Shown: positions 47,219-56,263 of the stretch, in pieces
How the letters are laid out: each line of letters opens with the position of its first letter
How positions within the stretch are numbered: position 1 is the first letter of the stretch
From: Candidatus Brachybacter algidus
GTDB lineage: Bacteria > Bacteroidota > Bacteroidia > Chitinophagales > Saprospiraceae
NCBI GenBank assembly: GCA_016711705.1
Contig: JADJSK010000002.1
Coordinates: 62,001 to 126,000, forward strand
Length of the DNA: 64,000 nt
Direction: 5' to 3'
Translations under genes and position numbers: made by a program
Notes under the pieces: model-generated
What the model saw: only the letters and a program-made list of their open reading frames with translations
What the model was told of the DNA's origin: nothing
The model's database searches: none

Positions 47219-48240
47219 AACGTGAATAATGTTTAAGCAACATTCAAATATACCTCTTTAGAGAGTTCGGTTGTGCTTAATTTAATGCTAGGTTTTTTAG
47301 GAAAGAAATGATATGCACATAGAGCAGAAATCGCATTGTTCAAAAATCCTTGCAGTGCTCTAGTCTGGTGTGCTGTATGTTACATTGGTTTTCAATTCGT
47401 CATTGACACATTCTATTAGTGCTCGTTTTCTCAGCAGCACCTTATCGTTATCAGATAAGTTCATAGGCTTCATGTTTTTACGTCTTTTAAAGATCAAGTC
47501 TACACCATCATTCCATAGGAATTGGGCTAGTTTGTCAGATATATCCTCTGTCGCCGAAGAGTTTTCCGAAAACTTCTTTCCATTACGGAGAGAATGTCTT
47601 GATTCCTGTCATCTACATTTGCCTTGGACAGGTAGAAGTTCAACAACTCACCTTTGTCATTAATGATCAGGTGAAGTTTAAACCCAAAAAACCAGCCCAT
47701 TGTGCTTTTAGATTTAGTCAAAAACCTTTGAAAACCTTGTTCTGCTTTTCCTTTTTATGTGACAAACATTTAATGTTGTTGAGTCAATAAAGCTAATTCC
47801 GGTGCATGCTCCCAAACATCTGTTTTTCAAAAACATCAACAATGGAACAAAAAGTCGGTTTTGTGTCTGATTAAATCGCTCATATGTAACCAATCCAGGA
47901 AACAGATCTCTCCAATGAACTAAAACCAATTCATTATAGTATCTTTTAAAATTGGTATAAGAACTCAAATGAAAGCAAATGTAAATCGTCATCTTTTCTG
48001 ATAGACACAATGATGATTTTCGATTTCTGAATTTTCTATTTCCAGTTGAAATAGCCCTTTTGCACTCAATTTCATCAAATCCTTTGCAAAAATCGTCAAC
48101 AGTAATGAAAATTTCTATAACTTTGTGCTTATCCATAGGAGAATTATTTGATTTATATCGTTGTTTGTCAGACACTAATATATTAAATATTCTCCTATTT
48201 TTATAATATTTAGCCTTTTTTCTTATCCATTATTCACGTT
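47219..48240 (-). mobile_element. IS982-like insertion sequence, complete ends
   Basis: Perfect 13-bp terminal inverted repeats AACGTGAATAATG (47219-47231) and its complement (48228-48240) bound a 1022-bp element. A 5-bp direct repeat AATAT flanks it (47214-47218 and 48241-48245), as expected for a target duplication. It carries one transposase reading frame on the minus strand, broken in several places. Size and transposase motifs fit the IS982 family. Confidence 0.9.
47233..48136 (-). pseudogene. IS982-type transposase, multiply frameshifted
   Basis: From the ATG at 48136 the frames, read in order, give MDKHKVIEIFITVDDFCKGF, MTIYICFHLSSYTNFKRYYN, GISFIDSTTLNVC, KVFKGF, STMGWFFGFKLHLIINDKGE, LFGDRGYI, SDKLAQFLWNDGVDLIFKRR, LRKRALIECVNDEL and NNAISALCAYHFFPKKPSIK, ending at 47233. 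These are IS982 DDE-transposase blocks. Frame changes fall at short runs near 47752-47756, 47720-47724, 47577-47579, 47539-47544 (ATATAT), 47389-47392 and 47342-47346. As the ends of the element are perfect, error in a multicopy element is as likely as real decay. Confidence 0.85.
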
Positions 48241-48518
48241 AATATAGTATAAATCAACACCTTGTCTTAGTTCTATTAAGAACGAAAAATAAAATCCTGC
48301 TTCTCAAATCAGTTTGAAATCTTCTCAGTGCAAATCAATTTAAAGGTGCCTTTTATTTTGAAGTAAATATCCTCTGTGATAAAAAAAAGTGTGGTCAGTG
48401 GTCAGCGGTCATTGTTCAGTTTCCAGATATTTGAATGCTAAGGAAAGAAGAAAGGTGAAATTTTGTAAATATTAGAATAGGGAATCCATTCTGCACTTTC
48501 ATTCGTATTGTTTCTGAT

Positions 48519-48914
48519 ATGTTGATAAATAGATCATTGAGGAAAGTCATCGTTTACCATTTGGTAATAATTTATGCTTTGGCGGTAATCAGGCCTATTC
48601 TTCCAGTGATTAATGATGCGCTGGCACATTTATTTTTCGAACATCATCATTTGGAAACCGTGCATCATTCTCATGGACATCAGCACGTTCAGTCTGAAAT
48701 GAAGATTATTTCACTGGACATCCAAAATTTTAACGATTCCGACAAAATCAAGGTCCTTGATACCTTGGACACTCATTTTAAGGCGGATGAAAACAATATT
48801 TTTTCTAATTTTTTTTTAGTTATACAAACAATTTTATTTCACATTGAATTTCCTTCAACGGTTAATTTGAGCCTTATAAAACCTCCTCCTGAGTATAACA
48901 GCTTTTTTTCTTAA
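48519..48914 (+). CDS. Small His-rich membrane-anchored protein, unknown
   Basis: 131 residues. One hydrophobic segment (VIVYHLVIIYALAVIRPILPVI, about residues 10-31) is followed by a His cluster HHHLETVHHSHGHQH (about 42-56) and a second hydrophobic stretch NIFSNFFLVIQTILFHIEF, ending in PPPEYNSFFS. No family was recognised. The His cluster suggests binding of a divalent metal such as Cu, Zn or Ni. Codons and start look normal, and it stands alone between the IS and dnaA. Confidence 0.55.
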   Translation: MLINRSLRKVIVYHLVIIYALAVIRPILPVINDALAHLFFEHHHLETVHHSHGHQHVQSEMKIISLDIQNFNDSDKIKVLDTLDTHFKADENNIFSNFFLVIQTILFHIEFPSTVNLSLIKPPPEYNSFFS

Positions 48915-49016
48915 ATTTTTGTAAAACTATTGGTGTTCGCCATAACTTAAAATACCAGTAGGAAATTTAACTTCAAACATCAAACATCAAACATCTAACA
49001 TCTAACATTTCTTTCA

Positions 49017-50435
49017 TTACACTCCGCTCAGACTCATCTTCACCTTCTTTTCCAATTCTGCCACTGTGCCTTTGAAAGAGATATCGGTATCCATCATATC
49101 CTGAACAGCTTTACAAGAATAAATCACCGTGCTATGATCTTTACCGCCGAAACTGTCGCCAATACTTTTGAGCGAATTATTAGTAAAATTTTTAGCAAGA
49201 TACATTGAAAGTTGACGTGCAATGACGATCGAACGTTTTCGACTTGTCCCATTTAATTTATCTATAGGAACATGAAAATGATTTGCGACGAGTGCCTGAA
49301 TATTTTCTACAGTAATTTCTTTGTTCAGCTGATTGACAAATTTCTGAATGACTTCTTTGGCAAGAGCCATATCAATATCTCGTTTGTCCAAAGAGGATTC
49401 AAAAATCAATGAGATAAGCATTCCTTCCAGTTCACGGATGTTGCTTTGAAGATTGTAACAGATGAATTCCAGCACATTTTCAGGTACCGTATATCCTTCA
49501 GCTTCAAGTTTGGATTCAGCGATCGCAACTCTGGTTTCGAAATCTGGAGCTTCCATCTCTGCTGTCAATCCCCATTTAAATCGGGAGATCAATCTGTCTT
49601 CCATTCCTCCCAAGTCTTTTGGAGCTCGATCGGAAGTAATAATAACCTGTTTTTGTGATTGATGAAGTTCGTTGAAGATAAAGAAGAATACTTCTTGTGT
49701 CTTTTCTTTTTCGCTGAGGAACTGAATATCATCAAGGATCAATACGTCCAAAGATTGATACATTAGAGAAAGATCTCCAATGTTTCTGTTCTTGATGGCA
49801 TATACTACCTGATTGGTGAATTTCTCACAAGAGATATATTTAACCCTTTTTTTAGGATATTTTTCTACGACAGCGTTACCAATTGCTTGAGCTAAGTGGG
49901 TCTTTCCAAGTCCTGAACCACCATATATAAATAATGGGTTAAATGAAGTGGTGCCCGGACGCTCGGCTATCGCTAAACCTGCAGAACGGCCTAATTTATT
50001 GCATTTGCCTTCAATTAGATTGTCAAAACGGAACTTTGAATTAAGTTCTGTTTCAAAGGCTACTTTTTTAATGCCTGGAATGACGAATGGATTCTTGATT
50101 TTTTCTAGATCGAATGGCTCTTTACCAATGCTGCTTTCTTCACTTTCTTTATTATAATGATTGCTCGCATGGGGGCTTTCCTTCTCCATCGGAATCTCAT
50201 ATTCAAGTTTGGCCTGATTGCCTATTGTACTTCGGATTGCTTTCTTTAAGATACTTAGATACTGCTCCTCCAGCATCTCATAAATATATTGATTGGGTAC
50301 CTGTATGGTCAATACATCATTCTCGAACCGGATGGGCACGATAGGCTGGAACCAAGTCTTAAACCCTTGCTCAGTAATATTCTCACTTATCAGGGCAAGA
50401 CAATCATTCCAAATAGATGTATGATTTCTAGGCAT
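49017..50435 (-). CDS. dnaA: Chromosomal replication initiator DnaA
   Basis: 472 residues from the ATG at 50435; an in-frame GTG at 50447 lies inside a promoter-like TATAATTTG, so the ATG is preferred. Domain I at the N-terminus (IWNDCLALISENITEQGFKT), AAA+ Walker A GGSGLGKTHLAQAIGNA, Walker B VLILDDIQFLSEKEKTQE, ISRFKWGLTAEMEAPDFETR, and domain IV ending in the DNA-binding signature GGKDHSTVIYSCKAV. It opens the replication origin. No cluster of DnaA boxes is seen in the flanking spacers, so oriC is not shown to be here. Confidence 0.98.
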   Translation of the reverse strand: MPRNHTSIWNDCLALISENITEQGFKTWFQPIVPIRFENDVLTIQVPNQYIYEMLEEQYLSILKKAIRSTIGNQAKLEYEIPMEKESPHASNHYNKESEESSIGKEPFDLEKIKNPFVIPGIKKVAFETELNSKFRFDNLIEGKCNKLGRSAGLAIAERPGTTSFNPLFIYGGSGLGKTHLAQAIGNAVVEKYPKKRVKYISCEKFTNQVVYAIKNRNIGDLSLMYQSLDVLILDDIQFLSEKEKTQEVFFFIFNELHQSQKQVIITSDRAPKDLGGMEDRLISRFKWGLTAEMEAPDFETRVAIAESKLEAEGYTVPENVLEFICYNLQSNIRELEGMLISLIFESSLDKRDIDMALAKEVIQKFVNQLNKEITVENIQALVANHFHVPIDKLNGTSRKRSIVIARQLSMYLAKNFTNNSLKSIGDSFGGKDHSTVIYSCKAVQDMMDTDISFKGTVAELEKKVKMSLSGV

Positions 50436-50683
50436 TAATTCAATCACAAATTATAATCGTTTAAAAGTCAATCTTCCCTTTATATTCAAGATATCAGGGA
50501 AAAATAGTAGTTTTAACAATAAAATAAAAACAGGTTTTGAGTTGGGACGGGCGACAAATATCCATAAAGTTTAGCGGTTAACAAACTAAATTCTAAATAT
50601 TTATGCGTAAAAACTTATATTCTATTTTATCAAATATATATAAGTTTTAGTATTCAGAACTTAACGTTGAATTATTATCAATA

Positions 50684-51607
50684 TTAGTTTCTTACCCACA
50701 TATTATCACAAGATACACATGAATTTTTACCACCTTTTTCGAATGTGATATCGAGTCGGCCTAGTCGAATTCCGGCCCAACCAACTTGATTGATCATAAC
50801 TAATTCACCTTCTTTATTTTTGATAAGGTCGGGTTTGTCAAGAAAAGTATGTGTGTGACCACCTAAAATAATGTCCACATCTTTGGAGTTCTGAGCCATA
50901 ATGACATCGCTGACCTTATTCTCTTTGTATTTGTAACCCAAGTGTGAAATACATATAACAAGATCGCACTTCATTTCATGCTTTAAGATAGCTGCTGCCG
51001 CATTGCCCATTTCTATTGGATCATGATAAACAAGCTCTCCGGTTTGTTTGCTTGTCACCAATCCTTTCAAATCAATACCAACGCCATAAACTCCAATCTT
51101 AAGACCATCCTTCACAAAGACTCTGTGAGGAACTGTCAAGCCATTCATAGGAGTATTTTTGAGGTCATAGTTGCAATTGATCATTGGAAAAGTCGCAAGA
51201 CTTTGAAGATCTGCAAGTTTCTGTATTCCAGTATCGAAATCATGGTTTCCCAAAGTGGAAGCATCATACTTCATGGCATTCATCATTTCATACTCCGGAG
51301 TTCCACCAAACATGTTGAAATAAGGAGTTCCTTGTACAATATCACCACAATCAAATAACAAGACATTTTTCTCTTCAGTGCGTATTTTTTTGATCAAGGC
51401 AGCCCTTTTAGTTACCCCTCCGAGTCCCTGGTATTTCGTACCATCGATTGGAAATGGGTCCAAACGGCTGTGAACATCGTTGGTATGCAGAATAGTAAGT
51501 TTGGTTATCTGGCCTTTGTCCATTCCGAATAGACTGTTAGAAAAACCGGAAACATACACTGCCGCTCCTGTGAGTGACATATTATATAGGAATTTTCTTC
51601 TGTTCAT
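50684..51607 (-). CDS. Exported metallophosphatase (5'-nucleotidase N-terminal half)
   Basis: 307 residues. Tat-like signal NRRKFLYNMSLTGAAVYVSG. The calcineurin-like phosphoesterase motifs are all present: ILHTNDVHSRLDPF, LLFDCGDIVQGTPYF, STLGNHDFDTG, VICISHLGY and IILGGHTHTF. It has no 5'-nucleotidase C-terminal domain, which is instead encoded by the gene 15 bp upstream. The two probably form one periplasmic nucleotidase or UDP-sugar hydrolase. Confidence 0.9.
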   Translation of the reverse strand: MNRRKFLYNMSLTGAAVYVSGFSNSLFGMDKGQITKLTILHTNDVHSRLDPFPIDGTKYQGLGGVTKRAALIKKIRTEEKNVLLFDCGDIVQGTPYFNMFGGTPEYEMMNAMKYDASTLGNHDFDTGIQKLADLQSLATFPMINCNYDLKNTPMNGLTVPHRVFVKDGLKIGVYGVGIDLKGLVTSKQTGELVYHDPIEMGNAAAAILKHEMKCDLVICISHLGYKYKENKVSDVIMAQNSKDVDIILGGHTHTFLDKPDLIKNKEGELVMINQVGWAGIRLGRLDITFEKGGKNSCVSCDNMWVRN

Positions 51608-51622
51608 TGTTTTTAGATTTAT

Positions 51623-52378
51623 TTAATCAACAATTCTTTTTTCAATACGAGCGGTGATGGATTGCCCTTTAGCTTGCATCATTAAAAAGTGATTCGTGAG
51701 GGCATCTCGTACCAATATGCCTGTTAAAATATGATCACCTGCAGTTAATTCCTCAAATCCATCTCCTCCAGTCGCCATAAAGTCGTTAACAGCAATCAGG
51801 TAGTCTTTATTAGGATCGACGGCCTCGCCATTAACCAACAAACTGGCCATCTTCTGCTTCTCGATTACCATTTGTATACCTCGACTGACCGGCACCCCGC
51901 CTTGTTCAGCTATTCTTTTCATCAACGAAAGGACTTTGTCTCCTTTAACTCTAACGATTACGATTTCATTATCGAAAGGCATGATCTCGTACATGAGTCC
52001 TTTTCTTATATCGCCTGCGCCAAGCGTAGGTATTCTGATCCCACCCAGATTTTGTATTGCAAAATTAACATCCAGCTTACTTTGTTCAATGGCAGCATCC
52101 AGCATGACATCGCTTATAAGATTACCTAGTTTGCTTTCCGGACGTCCTTTTGACATTGGTTCATCAGTATGGCCGACGATAATGTCCATTTTAGCACTGA
52201 GTTGCTCCCGATATTTGACTAATACGGCCTCTACTGCAGGGTCTGTTTCAGCGGCATCAGCATTTACTACTGTATATGTAGGTTCGATCTTGGCAAGACG
52301 CTGCGTGGAGCAAGCACCCAGCATTAACATAAGAGCGATGACCAGCCCCAAAAAATTTAATTTATTTTTCACCATCAT
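51623..52378 (-). CDS. 5'-nucleotidase C-terminal domain lipoprotein
   Basis: 251 residues. The lipoprotein signal is FLGLVIALMLMLGAC. The domain shows ESKLGNLISDVMLDAAI, DVNFAIQNLGGIRIPTLGAGD, KGLMYEIMPFDNEIVIVRVK and the substrate-binding VNDFMATGGDGFEEL. In usual 5'-nucleotidases this domain follows the phosphoesterase in one chain; here it is a separate membrane-anchored protein encoded first in the operon. Confidence 0.9.
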   Translation of the reverse strand: MMVKNKLNFLGLVIALMLMLGACSTQRLAKIEPTYTVVNADAAETDPAVEAVLVKYREQLSAKMDIIVGHTDEPMSKGRPESKLGNLISDVMLDAAIEQSKLDVNFAIQNLGGIRIPTLGAGDIRKGLMYEIMPFDNEIVIVRVKGDKVLSLMKRIAEQGGVPVSRGIQMVIEKQKMASLLVNGEAVDPNKDYLIAVNDFMATGGDGFEELTAGDHILTGILVRDALTNHFLMMQAKGQSITARIEKRIVD

Positions 52379-52782
52379 ATTTGCTTAATGGCTGCAAATT
52401 ACGAAAAAAGTATGTTGGATTTTAAATTTGATAATTAATTGAGTGTTAATGGGTGATGTGAGAGTGTGAGGAGGTGAGAAGGTGAGGAAGCGAACAGCGA
52501 GTAGCGAATGGCGAGCAGAAAGCTGGCGGTATCGCAAGATCGGAAGGGCGGGCTATTTTTGAGAGAATGATAAATGCTGGATGTTGAACAATAGAGTGTT
52601 TTGAATTTCCACTGGTTTATTTGATAATGATCAATAATTTAAGGAATCTAACATCTTCGCGTTCAATATCCCTTGATTTTAATATAGGGGAACAGTGTAC
52701 AAGGAACAGTAAAAGTGAGTAGAATCTCAAAGAATGTTTTAAAGGCGATTATTGGTGATGGGACAGATGAGGAGGTGAATCG

Positions 52783-53068
52783 ACAATTGCTTTATAAAAA
52801 GTCTGATTCTTGTAAATGGGGGTGATTGTAATATATTGTTATCAGAACAATATGAACGCAACGGTTGGCAACGGTTGCGAACGGTTCTTCAATGTTATGG
52901 TCTATATATATTCTAAGAACGATTACTGGTAAGGTTCTTAATAATAATTGCTTTATAAATGTCTGTTTTTGGTAAACGGGGGTGGTTGTAATATATTGTT
53001 AATCAGAACAATATGAACGCAACGGTTGGCAACGGTTGCGAACGGTTCTTGAATGTTATTGTCTTTCA
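52783..53068. repeat. Duplicated operator-like module (inverted repeat + AACGGTT array)
   Basis: Two imperfect copies of about 120 bp, 161 bp apart. Each has TGCTTTATAAA, then ATATTGTT-(N5 or N6)-AACAATAT (52833-52853 and 52993-53014), then three AACGGTT words at 10-bp steps (52860, 52870, 52880; 53021, 53031, 53041). They lie 90-360 bp upstream of the aminotransferase start. The preceding part of the spacer (52379-52780) shows no gene. Confidence 0.85.
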
Positions 53069-53143
53069 GTATTATCAAAGCAAGTGCATATATAAGGATA
53101 TTTAATCATATATTGTAAATGGCACTACATTCCCTTTTTTTCC

Positions 53144-53151
53144 TACATTTG
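53144..53151 (+). promoter_or_regulatory. Putative -7 element giving a leaderless aminotransferase mRNA
   Basis: TACATTTG is a perfect TAnnTTTG and ends 3 bp before the ATG at 53155. With normal -7 spacing, transcription would start at or next to the A of the ATG. Confidence 0.5.
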
Positions 53152-53154
53152 TAA

Positions 53155-54291
53155 ATGATCGACAAATTGAGCAAATACGGGCCTTCCATCTTTAGCACTA
53201 TGACTGGACTAGCATTGCAACATGGCGCTTTAAACCTGGCTCAGGGTTTTCCGGATTTCCCGACAGACCCAAAGCTGATAACTTGTGTGGATCTGGCTAT
53301 GAAGGATGGATATAATCAATATTCCCGGCCAATGGGTGCCGTAAATTTGCACAAACAAATAGAAACTCTTGTATTCAATAATTATGGTAGAGAAGTCAAT
53401 GGAGATGAAGAATTAACTGTTTATCCAGGTGCCTCCTTTGCTATATACCTCGCAATGCAGGCATTGATAAGCGCTGGCGATGAGGTTATAATATTTGAAC
53501 CTGCATATGAGTGTTATGCTCCCGCCATTGAAATTGTGGGTGGAAAAGTCATCCCGCTCCAATTAGAATCTCCTAATTTCGATATCGACTGGCACGAAGT
53601 CAGAAAGGCATTTTCATCAAAAACAAAGATGATCGTCATCAACAATCCCCACAATCCAACAGCAAAAGTTTGGAGTAAGGAAGATCTGGATGCACTAGAA
53701 GAGTTGGTATCGGGAACAAATTGCTTTATCCTTTCAGATGAAGTGTATGAATTTATAAACTATACTCCGACCGGTCATATTTCAATACATTCCAGACCTG
53801 AAATGATTGAAAGAAGCATTGTTGTATCTAGTTTTGGAAAGTCCTTGCATGTTACCGGATGGAGAATTGGATATTGTATTGCACCTCAAAACGTGACAGA
53901 TCTTATGCGTAAAGTCAATCAATTCTCTGTCTTTTGCACCAATCATTCCATACAAATGGGTGTTGCATCTTATCTTGAAAATCATTTTGACCCACAAATT
54001 TTGAATTCCGATTATAAGGCAAAAAGAGACTTCGTAAAAGCTGGCTTGAAAGACAGTAATTGGGAAGTATTGGACTGTGAAGGCACCTATTTTATGATGT
54101 TAGACTATAGTAGTATTTCAGATTTACCTTCTATTGAATTCACCAGAAAATTAGTTTTTGAAAAAGGTATTGCCACTATCCCTTGTTCTCCATTCTACTC
54201 GAATGGTTATGATCCAAAAATCGCAAGGATCTGTTTTGCCAAAAAAGAAGAGACTTTACAAAAAGCAATAGATATCTTATGCAAAATTTAA
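53155..54291 (+). CDS. ybdL: Methionine aminotransferase (YbdL type, class I/II PLP)
   Basis: 378 residues. It belongs to the YbdL/kynurenine-glutamine transaminase group that uses methionine or aromatic amino acids. Marks: LNLAQGFPDFPTDPKL near the start, YPGASFAIYLAMQAL, IFEPAYECYAPAIE, VINNPHNPTAKVWSKEDL, ILSDEVYEF, the PLP Lys in SSFGKSLHVTGWRIGY, and RICFAKKEETLQ. The start is fixed by homology of the first residues (KYGPSIFSTMTGLA). Its 3' end overlaps the omega-amidase gene by 13 bp, so the two act together in disposal or salvage of 2-oxo acids. Confidence 0.92.
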   Translation: MIDKLSKYGPSIFSTMTGLALQHGALNLAQGFPDFPTDPKLITCVDLAMKDGYNQYSRPMGAVNLHKQIETLVFNNYGREVNGDEELTVYPGASFAIYLAMQALISAGDEVIIFEPAYECYAPAIEIVGGKVIPLQLESPNFDIDWHEVRKAFSSKTKMIVINNPHNPTAKVWSKEDLDALEELVSGTNCFILSDEVYEFINYTPTGHISIHSRPEMIERSIVVSSFGKSLHVTGWRIGYCIAPQNVTDLMRKVNQFSVFCTNHSIQMGVASYLENHFDPQILNSDYKAKRDFVKAGLKDSNWEVLDCEGTYFMMLDYSSISDLPSIEFTRKLVFEKGIATIPCSPFYSNGYDPKIARICFAKKEETLQKAIDILCKI

Positions 54292-55042
54292 AGTTGGGAC
54301 TGGTTCAGATGGACATCGTCTGGGAAAATACCCCAGCGAATATTGAAAAATAGATGGCTTATTAAATGGCATGACTGATTTGGATCTCATCATACTTCCA
54401 GAGATGTTCAACACAGGATTCAGCATGGATCCTGCGCGCATCGCTGAAGGTGAAGATGGGAATGCGGTCAGCTGGATGTGCAAAGCTTCGGCAGAATTGC
54501 AAACTACTATAATAGGTTCTGTTGCAATTGTAGAGAATGGCAAATATTACAACCGCTGTTTTGTAGCAAGCCAAGGCGACATCATTGCTCGCTACGACAA
54601 ACATAATTTATTCACCATGGCTGGTGAAGAAAAGGTATACACTCGTGGTACTAAAAATATCAGTTTCGAATTAAAAGGATGGAAGATCAAGCCACTTGTT
54701 TGTTATGATTTGCGCTTTCCGACCTGGTGTTATAATAAGGAGGAAGCTGATTTATTAATTTTTCCGGCCAATTGGCCTGCAAAAAGGATCTCACATTGGT
54801 CAGCTTTGCTCAAAGCTCGAGCAATAGAAAATCAGGCTTTTGTAATTGGTGTAAACAGAGTAGGTGTAGATGGAACCGGGAAAGACCACAATGGTTACTC
54901 CACGGTCGTGAATCCGATGGGAGAATTAATTGCTGAACACATCAATGAATCCGGCCTATTCATCTATGAAATAAACAGAGAAGAAGTAGATAATTTCAAG
55001 GCACTTTTTAATGTACTACACGATCAAAGAGTGATAGAATAG
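54279..55042 (+). pseudogene. yafV: Omega-amidase-like carbon-nitrogen hydrolase, one-base frameshift
   Basis: The ATG at 54279 opens MQNLKLGLVQMDIVWENTPA, then stops at TAG 54351. The second frame continues IDGLLNGMTDLDLIILPEMF and runs to 55042. Adding one A to the run at 54346-54350 gives an unbroken 254-residue protein, the usual YafV length. The nitrilase triad is complete: Glu in LPEMFNTGF, Lys in ARYDKHNLF, Cys in KPLVCYDLRFP. YafV-type omega-amidases hydrolyse 2-oxosuccinamate and 2-oxoglutaramate made by the neighbouring transaminase. The break is probably a homopolymer error. Confidence 0.85.
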
Positions 55043-56048
55043 CTACGAAGAAGAAGTCAGAAGTCAGAAATCAGAAGGTAGAAATTAGAAGTCAGAAATT
55101 AGAATGAAGGCTCCGGAAGATTACTAAGATACTTTTCTGAATCATGCTTGCCTTCCAACAAAGTTATGGATTTAAAGGAGTATGCAGATTTTACTAAATT
55201 TTTTACAAACGTTTCAAAATTTGAGATATAGATAATCTTCGACGGAAGAATTGCCGATTACCGATTACTGATTACTGATAATCAATTAATAAAGTTAGAA
55301 GTCAGAAATTATATAAGATGAACACTGATTACAGATTTTTTTAAACACAAAGGTTATTTATTTCAAAACAAACATCCTAGTAAAAGAACCATTAATTCAA
55401 AGATATTAATGCTGAATTGAGATATATTAATTCACATTTTCTTTAATAGGTAATTTACACAGAGATATAGCTCATAAACAATTGCTAAGGAAAGTTCTCA
55501 AAGAGAATTTAATCTTCGACTAAATTTTGCGCACAGATTGTGCTTTTCCTTTTAATTGTAGATAATCTTCGACGGAGGAATTGCCGATTACCGATTACCG
55601 ATTACTGATAATCAATTAATAAAGTTAGAAGTCAGAAATTATATAAGATGAACACTGATTACAGATTTTTTTAAACACAAAGGTTATTTATTTCAAAACA
55701 AACACCCTAGTAAAAGAACCATTAATTCAAAGATATTAATGCTGAATTGAGATATATTAATTCACATTTTCTTTAATAGGTAATTTACACAGAGATATAG
55801 CTCATGAACAATTGCTAAGGAAATTTCTCAAAGAGAATTTAATCTTCGACTAAATTTTGTGCACAGATTGTGCTTTTCCTTTTAATTGTAGATAATCTTT
55901 GACGGAGGAATTGCCGATTACTGATTACCGATTACTGATTTATAAAGTCAGAAGTCAGAAATTAGAGTGGACGCCCAGAAATATTACCCATTACCCATCA
56001 CCATATCACCTCATCACCCGATCACCCGATCACCCGACCACCCATTGC
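55043..56048. repeat. 1-kb spacer with 330-bp direct repeats and heptamer words
   Basis: Heptamer words (GAAGTCA, GAAATCA, GAAATTA) fill 55048-55105. A 330-bp unit begins at 55231 (GATAATCTTCGACGGA), recurs at 55561 and begins a third time at 55891 before being cut off at about 55940. The two full copies differ at only a few positions. Each unit contains GCACA-GAT-TGTGC and CCGATTACCGATTAC words. The end (55985-56045) is GATCACCC octamers reaching the next stop codon. No gene is supported. Confidence 0.85.
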
Positions 56049-56246
56049 TTAACCAATCGTCTTATTTTCCACATCGATCACTGCTTCGTCCAACGGTTCC
56101 CCATCTTCAAGCGGCATGATGGTATCTTCATACTCACTGATGGCTAGAAATAATTCCTCTGATTCCTGAGCATTTTCAGAAGATTTGAAAATAGAGAGCA
56201 ATTTTGCAACTGCTTCTTCGTATTCTGTTTCGTTATTAATTTTCAT
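56049..56246 (-). CDS. Small acidic protein resembling a HigA antitoxin N-terminus
   Basis: 65 residues: MKINNETEYEEAVAKLLSIF starts it, and ELFLAISEYEDTIMPLEDGE and PLDEAVIDVENK follow. This layout (I-x-T-E-x-x-Y-E-x-A near the start, a central helix pair, YED and a P-x-EA helix) resembles the region before the helix-turn-helix of HigA-type antitoxins. The HTH itself is missing and no toxin gene is adjacent. It could be a remnant or a free-standing small protein. Its stop adjoins a GATCACCC repeat block; SDR lies 17 bp upstream on the same strand. Confidence 0.5.
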   Translation of the reverse strand: MKINNETEYEEAVAKLLSIFKSSENAQESEELFLAISEYEDTIMPLEDGEPLDEAVIDVENKTIG

Positions 56247-56263
56247 GATATTTTAATTTTAGG

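Noticed and set aside
47233..48136. Programmed ribosomal frameshifting in the transposase
   Set aside because: IS982 transposases are normally a single ORF, and six breaks in different directions cannot be served by programmed shifts.
50436..50683. oriC next to dnaA
   Set aside because: No TTATNCACA boxes and no clear DnaA-trio or GATC-rich region; Bacteroidota origins are often not beside dnaA.
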